From positions 184,501 through 248,500 of the forward strand of contig CP060770.1 of NCBI GenBank assembly GCA_023205875.1: a stretch of 64,000 nucleotides of DNA. Reading direction: 5' to 3'. A program made the position numbers and the translations under genes. Position 1 is the stretch's first letter, and each line of letters starts with the position of its first letter. This DNA comes from Chloropicon primus. Taxonomy: Eukaryota > Chlorophyta > Chloropicophyceae > Chloropicales > Chloropicaceae. Below are positions 28,413 to 38,710 of this stretch, in pieces. A model generated the notes under the pieces. That model made no database searches, was not told the DNA's origin, and saw only the letters and a list, made by a program, of their open reading frames with translations.

Positions 28413-30145
28413 TCAGATGTAGACCAAATAGTCGTGCAAGTTGATGCCGAGGCCTTTGGCAATCTTGAGCGCGGCGGCTTCCTTCAAGTTGCACTGGAGT
28501 CTGTAGTGCTCGCAGCACATCGATGCCGACTCCACGGAACCTGGGCTAAGCAGGCTTTGACTCGTGAACGTCTTGATGATCTGATACGTCTCTTGGCTGT
28601 GGACTTTGGTTCTGAGGTAATCCTCGTAGTCCGTGTCGCCTGACTCCTCCAGCTTGTCGAGAAGGTCCGAGTCCTCGAGGTAATCGCCCTCCAGCTTAAA
28701 CAGGGACTTGAGGATGCTGACCAGGCGCTCGACTGTGAAGGTTCCGGGGCCACCCAATTTGGCCTCCTGGATCTTCTCCGCCTTCTTGTTCATCAAGAGT
28801 GGATCCTTCCTCCTCCTCTTTACCGTTTTCGTGCGCCCAAAAATCCTGTTGTCGCTCGTGTGAGGGTTCCAACCAGCAATGTATGCGGCGAGAAGTATCA
28901 TTTTACCCATGTAGGGCATCGAGGTGACAAAGGCCTGCGAGTGCAAATCAGGAACGGCCTCACAACCAAAAGTGATCTCCGCGTCCCCGCCGTCCTTGGA
29001 TGATTGCTGCTCCAAGACCCTTTCCCTCTCGAAGAACTCGGCGAGGGTCACGTTTGATATCCCTTTGGCCCTCATGTGCTGAATCACCTTTTGCAACTTT
29101 GGCTTGAACCTCTTGCCTTCGGCGCCATCATCACAAGCGTACGAACCAAACAGCTTGGAGCTCAAGTACCTCAGCATGTGGATGGAGTTCGTGCACTGGC
29201 TGACGGAAGGCACCACGATGTTCAAGAACCTCTTCCACTGCTTTTCCTTCTCCTCTTCGCTGCTCAGGGCCACCGCGCCCGACAGCAGTTCCGAGGGCGA
29301 TAGTTTTGGAATCAGAACCTCTCTCTCGCTCAGCAAAATCTCTTGGAGCTGCTGCACGGTGTACGCGGGGAAGAACAAGCTCGTTGGTCCGTTCTCTTCG
29401 TACGACGAGCCCTGCTGAAACGAGTCCCAGCTCACCCTGGAGATCAGAATGATGCAGAGCTTGCACCGGATCTGAAACTGTTTCAGTTGAACCAAAAATT
29501 GCAGAAACTTTGTCCCTTCGGTGCTTCGCGCGCCTTCCGTGAGAGTCTCCACATCATCGATGACCCAATAAGCCGTCGATTTGGAGTTCCGCGAAGCTTT
29601 CAGCACGTTCAGAAGGTCCGCTGGCCCATTGCAGAGCAACCCACCCCTCTGCAAGCGACCACAAGAAAAGGCAAGGCAAGACAAGACAAGACAAGAAGAG
29701 TCAGAACCAAGCCTTCCCCGAGCACCGTACGCGGGCGGAGGGCCTCGCGCCGCCTTACCTTCCCCCCCATTTCCGGAAGCCACCCTTGCTCCCTCAGCTG
29801 CGTCAGGCCACTCGCTATGATGTTCTTCGTCGTTGCACATGCCCTAGCGCTCGTCCAAGCGAAAGGCCTCTCGATGGACCCAAGCACTTCTCTCACCACC
29901 ATCGTCTTGCCTGTGGTCTCCGGCCCGTGAACCAACAGAGGCGGACACTCGTCGTCCTCCCTCGATCCCAGAAGCCACAAAAGCTTCCTCACTTGCTGCT
30001 TCCTTCCGATGTATCCACGAACACTTTCGCTCTCTCCCTGGAGAGACGCTTCACAACCAACATCAACATCAACATCATCAACGCAACCTCCTGGCCCTTC
30101 CTCCGTTCCCCTGGAACCCATCGGCATCTCCACAACCATCACCAT
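28413..30145 (-). CDS. ORC5: Origin recognition complex subunit 5
   Basis: Exons 30145..29759 and 29648..28413, with a 110-nt intron (gtaagg to cttgcag), encode 540 aa. The N-terminal AAA+ part has YIGRKQQVRKLLWLLG, VHGPETTGKTMVVREVL (Walker A) and YWVIDDVETL (Walker B position). The ORC5-type C-terminal part has TSMPYMGKMILLAAYIAGWN, then PHTSDNRIFGRTKTVKRRRK and the final LGINLHDYLVYI. ORC5 is an ATP-binding subunit of the complex that licenses replication origins. The start was set at the first ATG after the motif-bearing leader; the longer open frame upstream runs through the motif. A consensus E2F site lies upstream at 30507..30518. Confidence 0.9.
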
Positions 30146-30706
30146 CACTTCGCTTCGCTTCGCCTCAAGTGTGACGGTTCGATCGAAAGCTCGTGACAAA
30201 AACTTTCGCTCCGTCACCACCTCCGTCACCAGCTCCTCTCCCCCTCGTTGCCGTCGTCGTCGTCGTCGTTTAGGGTCTCCACCGATCGGGTTCGGCTTCG
30301 TTCGATTCCGATGGCCTCGCCTCGTCCTTGGAGCGACGACGTCACCGGTGGAGTGTGTGGGATCAATGGAAAGCTCGTGAGATGCGGTTTCGTTTGGTCC
30401 AACCCTCGAGTGCACCCTTTGCCCGCCTTCGTCCTCACGTCGCGCGCACGCGCCGCGTCTCTTTGCCTCTTTGGCTCAAACCTTCGTCCCCCTCGATTTG
30501 TGATAGTTTTGGCGCGAAGCCCCCAAAAGCAAAATCTCCATTAAATGGTTTAGCGAGACAAACTCTGATGATGATGATGATGATGATGATGTTGATGGAA
30601 TGGTTGGACAAGAGGAGGAGAAGGTGTTGATGGCATCCACATGGCCTCTTGCACTTCTTCGTGCTCTTTCCAAAGAGCCCTCACTTGATGGGGAAAGGGA
30701 TCGTCA
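30146..30706 (-). promoter_or_regulatory. ORC5 leader and promoter: two motif copies, E2F site
   Basis: Minus-sense motif copies lie at 30163..30197 and 30343..30381, about 180 bp apart. Upstream of both lies TTTTGGCGCGAA (30507..30518), a canonical E2F/DP site, then an ATG microsatellite (30566..30592). A third motif copy (30657..30690) faces the other way, with no plus-strand gene downstream, 17 bp beyond the OGDH stop codon. Confidence 0.7.
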
Positions 30707-33700
30707 TCACAAGGCCATGGCGTCCTCCAGGACGGCGTGCTCCTCCTCCTTGTGGAGACAGGCAAAACCGGTGGCAGGGACAGCAGAGGAGCTCCTGCCG
30801 ACGTAAGGCAGGGGCTGGTCCACCGTCATTCCGAGGGCTCGCATGCAGGTCTCCATCCTCGGCATCACGTAGGCGTACGCGCCCATGTTCTTCGGCTCCT
30901 CCTGCAGCCACACGACCTTGGCGTTGGGGTACCTCCTGAGCTCCCTCAGCACCAAGTCGTAGGGGAAAGGACTGATTTGCTCGATTCTCACCATGTGGAT
31001 CTTGTCCTGCAGGCCGACCTCCTGCCTCTTGGCGTCCGCCTTGTAGTACATTTGGCCCGAGCAGAAGAGGACCTTGTCGACGTGAGCCTCCGGGGCGGGC
31101 ACGGGGGCCCGATCCGTGACGGAGGCGTCCATGATCACCCGCTTGAACCGAATCTGAGCCAGCCTATCGTTCTCCGCGTCGTCGTCAAAGTTGTCCAAAG
31201 AATCCTTGCACTTTGGGTGCTTGAGCAGATTCTTGGGCGACATTACGATCAGAGGCTTTCTGAACTCCCTGTGCACCTGCCTCCTCAGGAGGTGGAAGTA
31301 ATTCGCCGGCGTGGAGCAGTTCACGACCTGCCAATTGCACCTCTGAAGGTTCGTCCCCAGGTGAACTCCCTCGAAAAAATCGCTCGTGTCCGGATTCAAT
31401 GCCCCCTCCGGCAACTGAAAGGGATCCTCATCGCACATTTGCAGGAACCTCTCGAGCCTCGCGCTGCTGTGCTCCGCTCCGCCGCCGTCGTAGCCGTGGG
31501 GCAGGAGGACCACGAGGCCTGACTGCCTGAGCCACTTTGCCTCGCCGCTCGACAGGAACTGGTCGAAGATGACCTGGGCCCCGTTCGCAAAGTCCCCGAA
31601 CTGCGCCTCCCACATGATCAAGGAGTTCGGATTCACCAAAGAGTAGCCGAGCTCGAACCCGAGCACTCCGAACTCGGAGAGGGCAGAATTGCAGACCTTG
31701 AACGCCCCCTCCTCCTGGTCCTCAATGACGTGGCTTAAGGGGCAATACCTCTCCCCTGTTTTCTGGTCGTGAACCACGGCGTGCCTGTGAGCGAAAGTTC
31801 CCCTCTCGACATCCTGACCGCTCAGGCGGACGTGGTTCCCCTCGCGAAGCAGAGTCGCAAACGCGAGAGCCTCCGCAGTGCCCCAGTCAATCCCTTCGCC
31901 GGTCTCGATGGCCTTCAACCTGGTGTCGTAAATCTTTTTTATCTTCCTGTGAACATTGAAACCTTCAGGGATCTTGCACATGGCCGTACCAAGCTCTTTA
32001 AGGATCGGCATCTCGACGCCAGTAGTCTTGATCCGACCCAACTGCACGGGACTTTTGAAACCCAGCCAAACGTTCTCCAACCAGTGGAAGTCCTTCGCTT
32101 CGTAGCCCTTGGAAGCCTCCAGAGCAGTGGAGAGCTTGTGGTTGTAACTGTCCTTCATCGTCTTGCACTCCTGCTTCGTAACGGTCCCCTCCTTGAGTAA
32201 CTTGTTGGAGTAGATGAACAACGTGTCAGGAGTCTCACTGATGGTCTTGTACATCAGAGGGTGCGTGAAAGAAGGCTCGTCGCCTTCGTTGTGACCGTGC
32301 TTTCGGTAACAAATCAAGTCCACCACCACATCCGTCTTGAAGGCGGCTCGCCATCTCGCCGCCAACTCCATTACCCTGCAAACAGCCTCGGCGTCGTCAC
32401 CGTTCACGTGAAAGATCGGGGCATCCAGTGCCTTGGCCACGTCAGTGCAGTACGGGGAGGACCTGCTAAACTTGGGGTCCGTGGTGTACGCGACCTGGTT
32501 GTTCACAACGATGTGGACTGTTCCCCCAACAGTGTAGTCTGGCAGGCCCGACATGTCGTACGTCTCGTACACCACTCCCTGGCCGGAGTGCGAGCCATCG
32601 CCGTGCAAGAGAACGCACATGGTCTTCGACCTGTCGTGGTCCTTGGAATAGTGCTGCTTCGCCCTCGTCTTGCCGATAGCCAGGGGTGCCACCGCCTCAA
32701 GGTGGGAGGGGTTGGACAATATGCTGAGCTTGACTGGAAGGCCGGCACTTGTTTTGAAGAAGGGGTTGCTGGTTCCAAGATGGTACTTGACGTCCCCGTA
32801 GCCCGTGTATATCTCCTCACCGTCTTCACCTTTCTGAGGCTTTACCCCCTCGGTGAACTCGTTCAGCATCTGCTCGAGGGGCTTGCCGAGCACGTTTGCC
32901 AAGACGTTGAGCCTCCCCCTGTGCGCCATGGCGAAGGAAACTTCCTCCACGCCGAGTTCCGCGGCGGTGTCGACCATGCTGAGCATTCCGGGAATCAGGG
33001 ACCAGCCCCCATCCAGGCCGAACCTTTTGGTGGCGGGGAACTTCCTGTTCAGGAAATCCTCGAACATCACAGAATGAGCGGTCCTTTCCAAGATCTTCTT
33101 CTTGCCTTCCTTGTCAAACCACGCGCTGGAGGGCTCTTGAATGTTCTTCAGCAGCCAGTTGCGCATTTCTTTCGCAACAACAAGCAAGCGTGAGGCGTTA
33201 GCATCGCGAAAGGCGTGGCACGAAGGAGAGGAGTCTTACCTGGGTTGGAGATGTGGCTGAACTCGTACCCGATGTTGCCACAGTACAGCGCTTTCAGCTC
33301 CTGCACAAGGGACCCGACCGTCTTGTCGACGGACATGCTGACCATCCCGTTGCCTTTGCACGCGCGCGCACGCCGAGGAAAGCAAATTTGTCAGCAGTCC
33401 AAGGTCGAGGGAGGCATCAACGGTGCGACGGACGACTCGACTCACCTTTGATGGGAACGACCAAAGCCTTGATGGGATCTTCCGGATCGAGGCCGTAAAA
33501 CTCAGGCGACAGGCAGCCAAGATCCTCAGGCTTGTGAAGGCCAAGGGGATCCAAGTTCGCCATTCTGTGCCCCAGGTTCTCAAAGCTCTGCATCATCGCC
33601 AGCACTCTTGACATCTTCGCCTCCTGAGGGTTATTGTGTTGCGATCATTTCGTGCGGGGCTCTCGTCAGCAAGTTGCAAGTGGAGCGTGAGGCGCGGCGA

Positions 33701-34172
33701 CGACCGAAGGAGGGGAAACACTTACAGTCTCGACGCTGCGCAGAGTGCCTTGAATGCTCACGTTGGAGCTTGAGTACGCCTCGGACAGTTGCTGGGGCGA
33801 AAGCTTCGCCGTGGCTTCGAAGAACGCAGCCCAAGATGGCTCCACTTCATCGCCCCTGGCATGCTGGGCCTCGAGCGCCTCCACGTAGTTTGCGCTCGAG
33901 GCGGACAGGAAGCTGTCGTTCATCTGGGCCACGGTCTTCGGGTCTGGGGCTGTCGCAGCGCGCTCGCTTCCCTTGGTCCCTGCGGACGTGAGGCAAGGCA
34001 AAGCAGAAGACGGTCAGCCAAATCCACCCATCGATGGCAGGTAAAGCTCATCTCCGCTCAAGAGAGAAAGGAAAAGCGTTTACGTACCGTGAAGTCGAAC
34101 GGAGGAGGACGCGAGAAGCCACGGCCTCCCCCTCCTCATCCATCGCGAAGCCAAAGAAGCAACCGTCGCCAT
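30707..34172 (-). CDS. OGDH: 2-oxoglutarate dehydrogenase E1 component, mitochondrial
   Basis: Five exons, 34172..34088, 33979..33726, 33623..33446, 33353..33240 and 33168..30707, encode 1030 aa in frame. The presequence (MATVASLASRWMRRGRPWLL) is Arg-rich and mitochondrial in type. The N-terminal binding segment (FLSASSANYVEALEAQHARG, EPSWAAFF) is present. The thiamine-diphosphate core has FAMAHRGRLNVLANVLGKP, HGDGSHSGQGVVYET and FHVNGDDAEAVCRVMELAARW. Further on are MWEAQFGDFANGAQVIFDQF and LLPHGYDGGGAEHSSARLERF, all strongly conserved. It decarboxylates 2-oxoglutarate in the TCA cycle with E2 and E3. The four introns are short (71 to 108 nt) and carry no leader motif, and no motif copy precedes the gene. 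Confidence 0.96.
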
Positions 34173-34331
34173 GACGCTGGTCCCTCGCGTCACGCTCTCT
34201 CTCTCTTCGTCGCGTGTCCCCGAAAGCGAGAAGAGAAAACAATTGACGGAAAGTACGCGGCCAGCCTCTACCGCTGTCGACCCCTTCTCAAGGTTTAGGG
34301 TTGGCGCCAACGCCGTCGTCTAGAAGTTGGC

Positions 34332-34362
<31 letters not shown>

Positions 34363-34696
34363 AGGCTGTTGCACTTTCTGGGGCGTGAGCGTTACTTTTT
34401 CGGATTGGGCGAGCGTTTTATTTAGAGGAAGGTCAAAGGTTGGAGAGAGAGAGAGAGGACGGATGGATGGATGGATGGATGGAGGAGTGATGGATGAATG
34501 ACGATGACGGATTGCTTTTCTTCTCCTTCTTCTTGTCTCTGCCTTTCTTTCTTTGACTCTCTCTCTCTCTCTCTCTCTCTCTGAGATTGGAGTTGTTGTG
34601 GGAGAGAGACAGAGAGAGAGAGACAGAGAGAGAGAGACAGAGAGAGAGAGGGGCTTTGCTCTTTCTTTCGTTCAAAGGTAAGTTAAAGTTATACTG
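34173..34696 (-). promoter_or_regulatory. OGDH promoter region with telo-box-like and E2F-like sites and dispersed repeat
   Basis: TTTAGGGTTGG (34294..34304) reads on the minus strand as a telo-box-like AACCCTAAA. It overlaps the palindrome TTGGCGCCAA (34301..34310), which is E2F-like. CT/GA microsatellites (34338..34362, 34555..34582) and GGAT repeats follow. The block 34442..34602 is the reverse complement of 21700..21842 upstream of the CEP164-like gene, including 47 identical bp. Confidence 0.6.
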
Positions 34697-36952
34697 CTAC
34701 AATGATGAATGAATAGTGTGTGTGTGTGTCTTCCTCAGGAAAGCGTGGGCGTGGTTCAGGATTCGGAACCTGTCGTCCCTCGCGTTCTTCGCACCCCTGG
34801 CTCTCTTTTGTGCCTCCACGGGGAGGTTGCTGTAGGCCTCCACGAGCTTGTAGCGCAGTGCGATGTCAATCTTCTCGACGCCTTCCATCTTTGACAGGCA
34901 GAAGATGATCTTGGAGAGCGACGGGCCGCCGAATTGAGCCTTGTCCGACTTGTCGTAGCTCTTCATGAACACCTCCAAGGACTGGCTCAGGAGGTCGCTG
35001 CTGATGGGGAGTCCAAGCTCAGACACCGCCGAGATGGCTTGCGCGATCTCGTTCACTTTGGGCGGCGGAGCTTTCGACGGATTGCAAATCAGAAACTTGT
35101 AGAGGTCGTGCATGCACCGAAAGGTCTCCTCGTCAAAGACTTCACCGAGGTTTCCTCTGGTTCGAAGTTTTCTCAGGTTGCTCAAGCTGTTGCTCAGGAC
35201 CTGAGAGTTGCAGTTGCCGTTGCAGTTGCCCGCGAGCTCCGTCAGCTTCATCACGACTTTTTTCAGGTGCTCCGGGTTCACAGCCCGAAGGTGCGGAATT
35301 ACCAGGCCTTGGAGGGCCTGTGAAATATGGATGGGATCCACCGCGACCTTGTCACTGTCCATCACGTGGACGAACTCTCCCAGCAAGTTCGTCAGGCAGT
35401 CAGAGGAGTGCAGGTAACTCTTGTTGCTGTTGCTGTTGACCTTCTGAAGCGACCACATGAGCCCTCCGATGTGCCAACTGTTAACCTCGGAGTCGTCCTC
35501 AAAGTAACGGTCCATGATCGCCCGGATCTCTTCGCTCGAAAGTTCCAGCTTGTGTTTTGCGACCCCAACCATCAATTGAGAGATATTTCGCTTCTTCGCC
35601 GTCGGCAAGGTCTCCAAGAAGCGGGCGAGGACGTCTCGCACCACATCTCTCGGGATGTTCTTTGGCTTCAGCCTGGCGAGGCTGCCCAAGACATTGCCAG
35701 TCTCCTTTGGCCCCGCCGAGCTGAGCTTGGAGTGAAACAATCGCACAAGGTCTTGCAGCAGGGGTTCCATCTTGCCCCTGTCGATGAATTGCATGTACCT
35801 GCTGGCGCACAGGAACACAGCGGCCTGCTTGGCCTCCACGGCATCTTCGCAGCTCAGGAAGTTCTCCACAACCTCTTCCAGGAGCTCACCGAGTCCATGG
35901 TGCCACGCCGCCCTCGGCTGGTTCGCGTGACCAATCGTGTTCAGCTTGTGAATGTTGTCCACGACGACGACCCAGTGCGACGGGTCCACGGCCCCCGCGG
36001 GGCAATCTGCAGTCTCCCTCAGCATTGCCCGCAAGAGCTTCTCCGCAACTTCGATGCCCAACCTCTTCGCAGGCAGTTTTGTCACGGCGAACCAAACCTG
36101 GCTGTACTGCTTGAGCATGTTCGCGAAGCTTTCCCTGTCCCTGTGAGGTGGGAACTCGTTGCAAGCTGCCACAAACTTGTCGATGGCCTTCCCGATCACT
36201 CTGCCCTTGATCTTGCTCTGCAACCCGTCGACCTTGAGGGACCACAAGGAGTTGGCCAGGTCCCTCCTGCTCCTGAAACTCAGTGGGCGCTCGACCAGCT
36301 CCACCATCAGGGCCTCGAACTGCGCCGAGGATCTCTCCTCCATCGAGGACCTCGAGGCCACCATGAGCCTCCGTATGTTCTTGAGCTCCTCCGTCTGGTC
36401 GATCCTCAGGTACGCGCCCACGAGCCGCCGCCCCAAGCTCGAAGGAATTCTCACCCCAAAGTCGTTGAAGGCCTCGAGCGTGTCCTCGATGTCAGACATC
36501 TCAAAGCTCGAGGCTTCCTCCTCCACGTAACGGAGCAGAGTGCCCAATGCCCTCCCCTTGACGCTAGAAGGCGTCGTCCCGGTCAGCCCGTTCCTTCCCA
36601 AAAAGCTCATCTGGCTCGCAATCGCCTTGAAGTCACCCCGGTCCAGCGGCTCGCCCTCGGACAGGACCGCGGTCCACAAGCTCCGCTCGTCCGTGCACTT
36701 CATGATCTCGTCGCTCCTCTTGTTGTACGTCGTCGTGGCGGCGAGCTCGCACTTGGTCCGGATGGTGCTGGAGGAGAGAGAGGCCAGCCGCCCTTTCACA
36801 TCCAAAGCGCCGCTCCACGACGACGGCGACGACGACGACGGGACGCTGGGGGACGTCAAACCTCGAAAGAGCAGGCCAGGCCACGATAACACACCTCGTT
36901 GTCGAATCATCGTCACCATCCTCGCCATCGTCCACGTTGTCCTCCTCCTCAT
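34697..36952 (-). CDS. Helical-repeat protein, probably organelle RNA-binding (OPR/FASTK-like)
   Basis: 751 aa, single exon. The N-terminus, including MARMVTMIRQRGVLSWPG, fits a mitochondrial or plastid targeting peptide. The body is built from degenerate helical hairpins with a recurrent LxxALxxL pattern (RDLANSLWSLKVDGL, ETGNVLGSLARLKP, IGGLMWSLQKVN, QVLSNSLSNLRKL, EIAQAISAVSELGLP, LSKIIFCLSKMEGVE). This spacing recalls octotricopeptide (OPR) and FASTK-type proteins, which act in organelle RNA processing. No RAP domain is seen at the C-terminus. The family call is tentative. ATG 36952 is the furthest upstream; 36928 and 36919 are alternatives. A motif copy (37223..37256, minus) lies in the leader. 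Confidence 0.55.
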   Translation of the reverse strand: MRRRTTWTMARMVTMIRQRGVLSWPGLLFRGLTSPSVPSSSSPSSWSGALDVKGRLASLSSSTIRTKCELAATTTYNKRSDEIMKCTDERSLWTAVLSEGEPLDRGDFKAIASQMSFLGRNGLTGTTPSSVKGRALGTLLRYVEEEASSFEMSDIEDTLEAFNDFGVRIPSSLGRRLVGAYLRIDQTEELKNIRRLMVASRSSMEERSSAQFEALMVELVERPLSFRSRRDLANSLWSLKVDGLQSKIKGRVIGKAIDKFVAACNEFPPHRDRESFANMLKQYSQVWFAVTKLPAKRLGIEVAEKLLRAMLRETADCPAGAVDPSHWVVVVDNIHKLNTIGHANQPRAAWHHGLGELLEEVVENFLSCEDAVEAKQAAVFLCASRYMQFIDRGKMEPLLQDLVRLFHSKLSSAGPKETGNVLGSLARLKPKNIPRDVVRDVLARFLETLPTAKKRNISQLMVGVAKHKLELSSEEIRAIMDRYFEDDSEVNSWHIGGLMWSLQKVNSNSNKSYLHSSDCLTNLLGEFVHVMDSDKVAVDPIHISQALQGLVIPHLRAVNPEHLKKVVMKLTELAGNCNGNCNSQVLSNSLSNLRKLRTRGNLGEVFDEETFRCMHDLYKFLICNPSKAPPPKVNEIAQAISAVSELGLPISSDLLSQSLEVFMKSYDKSDKAQFGGPSLSKIIFCLSKMEGVEKIDIALRYKLVEAYSNLPVEAQKRARGAKNARDDRFRILNHAHAFLRKTHTHTIHSSL

Positions 36953-37685
36953 GTGGTGGCCATCCTATATCCAACCTCCTCGTTTGCTGTGGCCCGACAC
37001 GGGGGGTCGATGGTCAGAGAGCACCGCCAGGGAGAACGAGTCGAGTGATGGCGGGCACCGAACGAGAGTTCGCAATCAATCGCTCACGACTCGTGGTTGG
37101 CCTTCGCCCTCAAGTCCTCCTCCCCTGGCGACGGGTATGCAAATCCAATCCACTGTGTGCCCTCGTCCCTCCTCGAGAAAACCACTGTTGCGACGACCTC
37201 CCGATCACTCCGGCCACCAAAACGGTCAAGTAAGGTATCAATGGAAAGATCTCAAGACGATCTACCGTGTTATGAACCTCTCCGTCGTTCCAAACAAACC
37301 ACTCGTCGTCCTGTGAGCAATCAATGATGATCAACCCTGCAAAACTCTGCAACTCTGATGTGGCTCTATTTCAGCCAGAAAATCTAGAAAAAGATTTCCC
37401 ATTAATAATGTTGGTTTCCCCATTAATTATTTTTTCATTGGAAAAATTTTGACAAGCCAGAGAGAAGGGGAAGCGGTGCGGTGCGGTGCGAAACCATCGC
37501 AAGTGAGGGACGATAACGAGCACTGGAGGGGACTAAGGTGGTATCAATCGAAAGGTCTTCTCACGGGCTTTCCATTGATACCTTACTTGACCGATTTCGT
37601 GATCGACAAGTTGGAGGGATCGAAGGAAGAGGAGTGAAAAGTTGAGTTGTTTCCAAGTTTTTGTTTTGTTTTGTTTTTGATTGAG
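36953..37685. promoter_or_regulatory. Divergent leaders of the helical-repeat and ING genes
   Basis: The minus motif copy 37223..37256 and the plus copy 37559..37593 share 25 identical bases (TTTCCATTGATACCTTACTT and on) in inverted orientation. A third, minus-sense core (37540..37563) overlaps the plus copy, making a hairpin GTATCAATCGAAAG / CTTTCCATTGATAC. An AT-rich island (about 37360..37455) between the two leaders is the best candidate for the shared core promoter. Confidence 0.65.
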
Positions 37686-38543
37686 ATGGCGTCGGTGAAG
37701 GAAGAAGCGAAGGGCTCTGGCAAGCCGCTTTATACGACTCCGCAGCTGGACATCTTCATCAAGGAGGTGGACACGCTGAAGACGAGTTTGGCGACGAACT
37801 TGAAGAGGATTCGGGAGATTGATGAGGAGGCGCAAGCCAGGAAGGACGTCCTCGTGAGGAAGGCGAGGACCTTGCTCATGGAAGTGAGGAAAGGTCGAGG
37901 AGCTTCGGCATCCGCGTCAGGGGAAGAGACAACTACGACTGCTGCGACTGGTGGGCCTCCTGGCGCGATGAGTCCAGGGTCCGTGAAGAAGCAGGAGGAG
38001 ATAGCGCGGGAGTTCCAGGACTTGATCGAGCGGTCTGAGGACAAGGTGCACTTCGCGAGTCAGACGTACGACCTCGTGGACTTGCACACTTGCAGGCTCG
38101 ACAAGGCGTTGAGGTCGATGGAGGAGGAGCTGAGAAGTCAGAGGCGGATGGCAAGCATGTACGATCCAAAGTACGCGCTTCCCGAGGACCAGCAAGCTGG
38201 GGTGTTGGCGAGGGGGGGTAGGGGGAGAGGGAACAACAAGCAAAAGCAAGCGAAGAGGGGAGCGGAGAGGAAGCTCAAGGGGTCTGCGCAGGGCATCGGA
38301 CAGCAGGCGCTTGGTGCTGCCGCGGGGGGCGCTCAGCCGTACGTGATGGACATGAAAGTCGACCCGAGCGAACCGACGTATTGCTACTGCAACAGAGTCA
38401 GTTTCGGGAACATGGTCGGCTGCGATAACGACGACTGCCCTTGGGAATGGTTCCACATCGCTTGCGTGGGAATCCTGCCCGAGAACATGCCAAAGGGGAA
38501 ATGGTACTGCCCGGAGTGCAGGAAAAGCATGAAGAGGTGGTGA
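37686..38543 (+). CDS. ING-family PHD-finger chromatin reader
   Basis: 285 aa, single exon. An N-terminal helical ING dimerisation region (residues about 15 to 160) is followed by a basic linker and a C-terminal PHD finger. The finger reads YCYCNRVSFGNMVGCDNDDC, then WEWFHIACVGI and KGKWYCPECR. The Cys4-His-Cys3 zinc ligands and the Tyr and Trp of the H3K4me3 pocket are all present. ING proteins direct histone acetyltransferase or deacetylase complexes to H3K4me3. TRRAP, encoded 11 kb away, is part of the NuA4-type complex that usually includes an ING subunit. The leader carries the conserved motif. Confidence 0.95.
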   Translation: MASVKEEAKGSGKPLYTTPQLDIFIKEVDTLKTSLATNLKRIREIDEEAQARKDVLVRKARTLLMEVRKGRGASASASGEETTTTAATGGPPGAMSPGSVKKQEEIAREFQDLIERSEDKVHFASQTYDLVDLHTCRLDKALRSMEEELRSQRRMASMYDPKYALPEDQQAGVLARGGRGRGNNKQKQAKRGAERKLKGSAQGIGQQALGAAAGGAQPYVMDMKVDPSEPTYCYCNRVSFGNMVGCDNDDCPWEWFHIACVGILPENMPKGKWYCPECRKSMKRW

Positions 38544-38710
38544 TGACGATTGAGGAGGAATACTACCTACCCAAGATTATCCCTGGTGGCCTAAGAAGAA
38601 CACAGACTAAATTTAAAATAAACCCTAACTCTTTTACATGAATGGCTGTGTCGTTTTCAGCCGACTCTTTTGGAGGGCCCCCCACTCGCGTCCCCATTCG
38701 CGTTCCCCGA

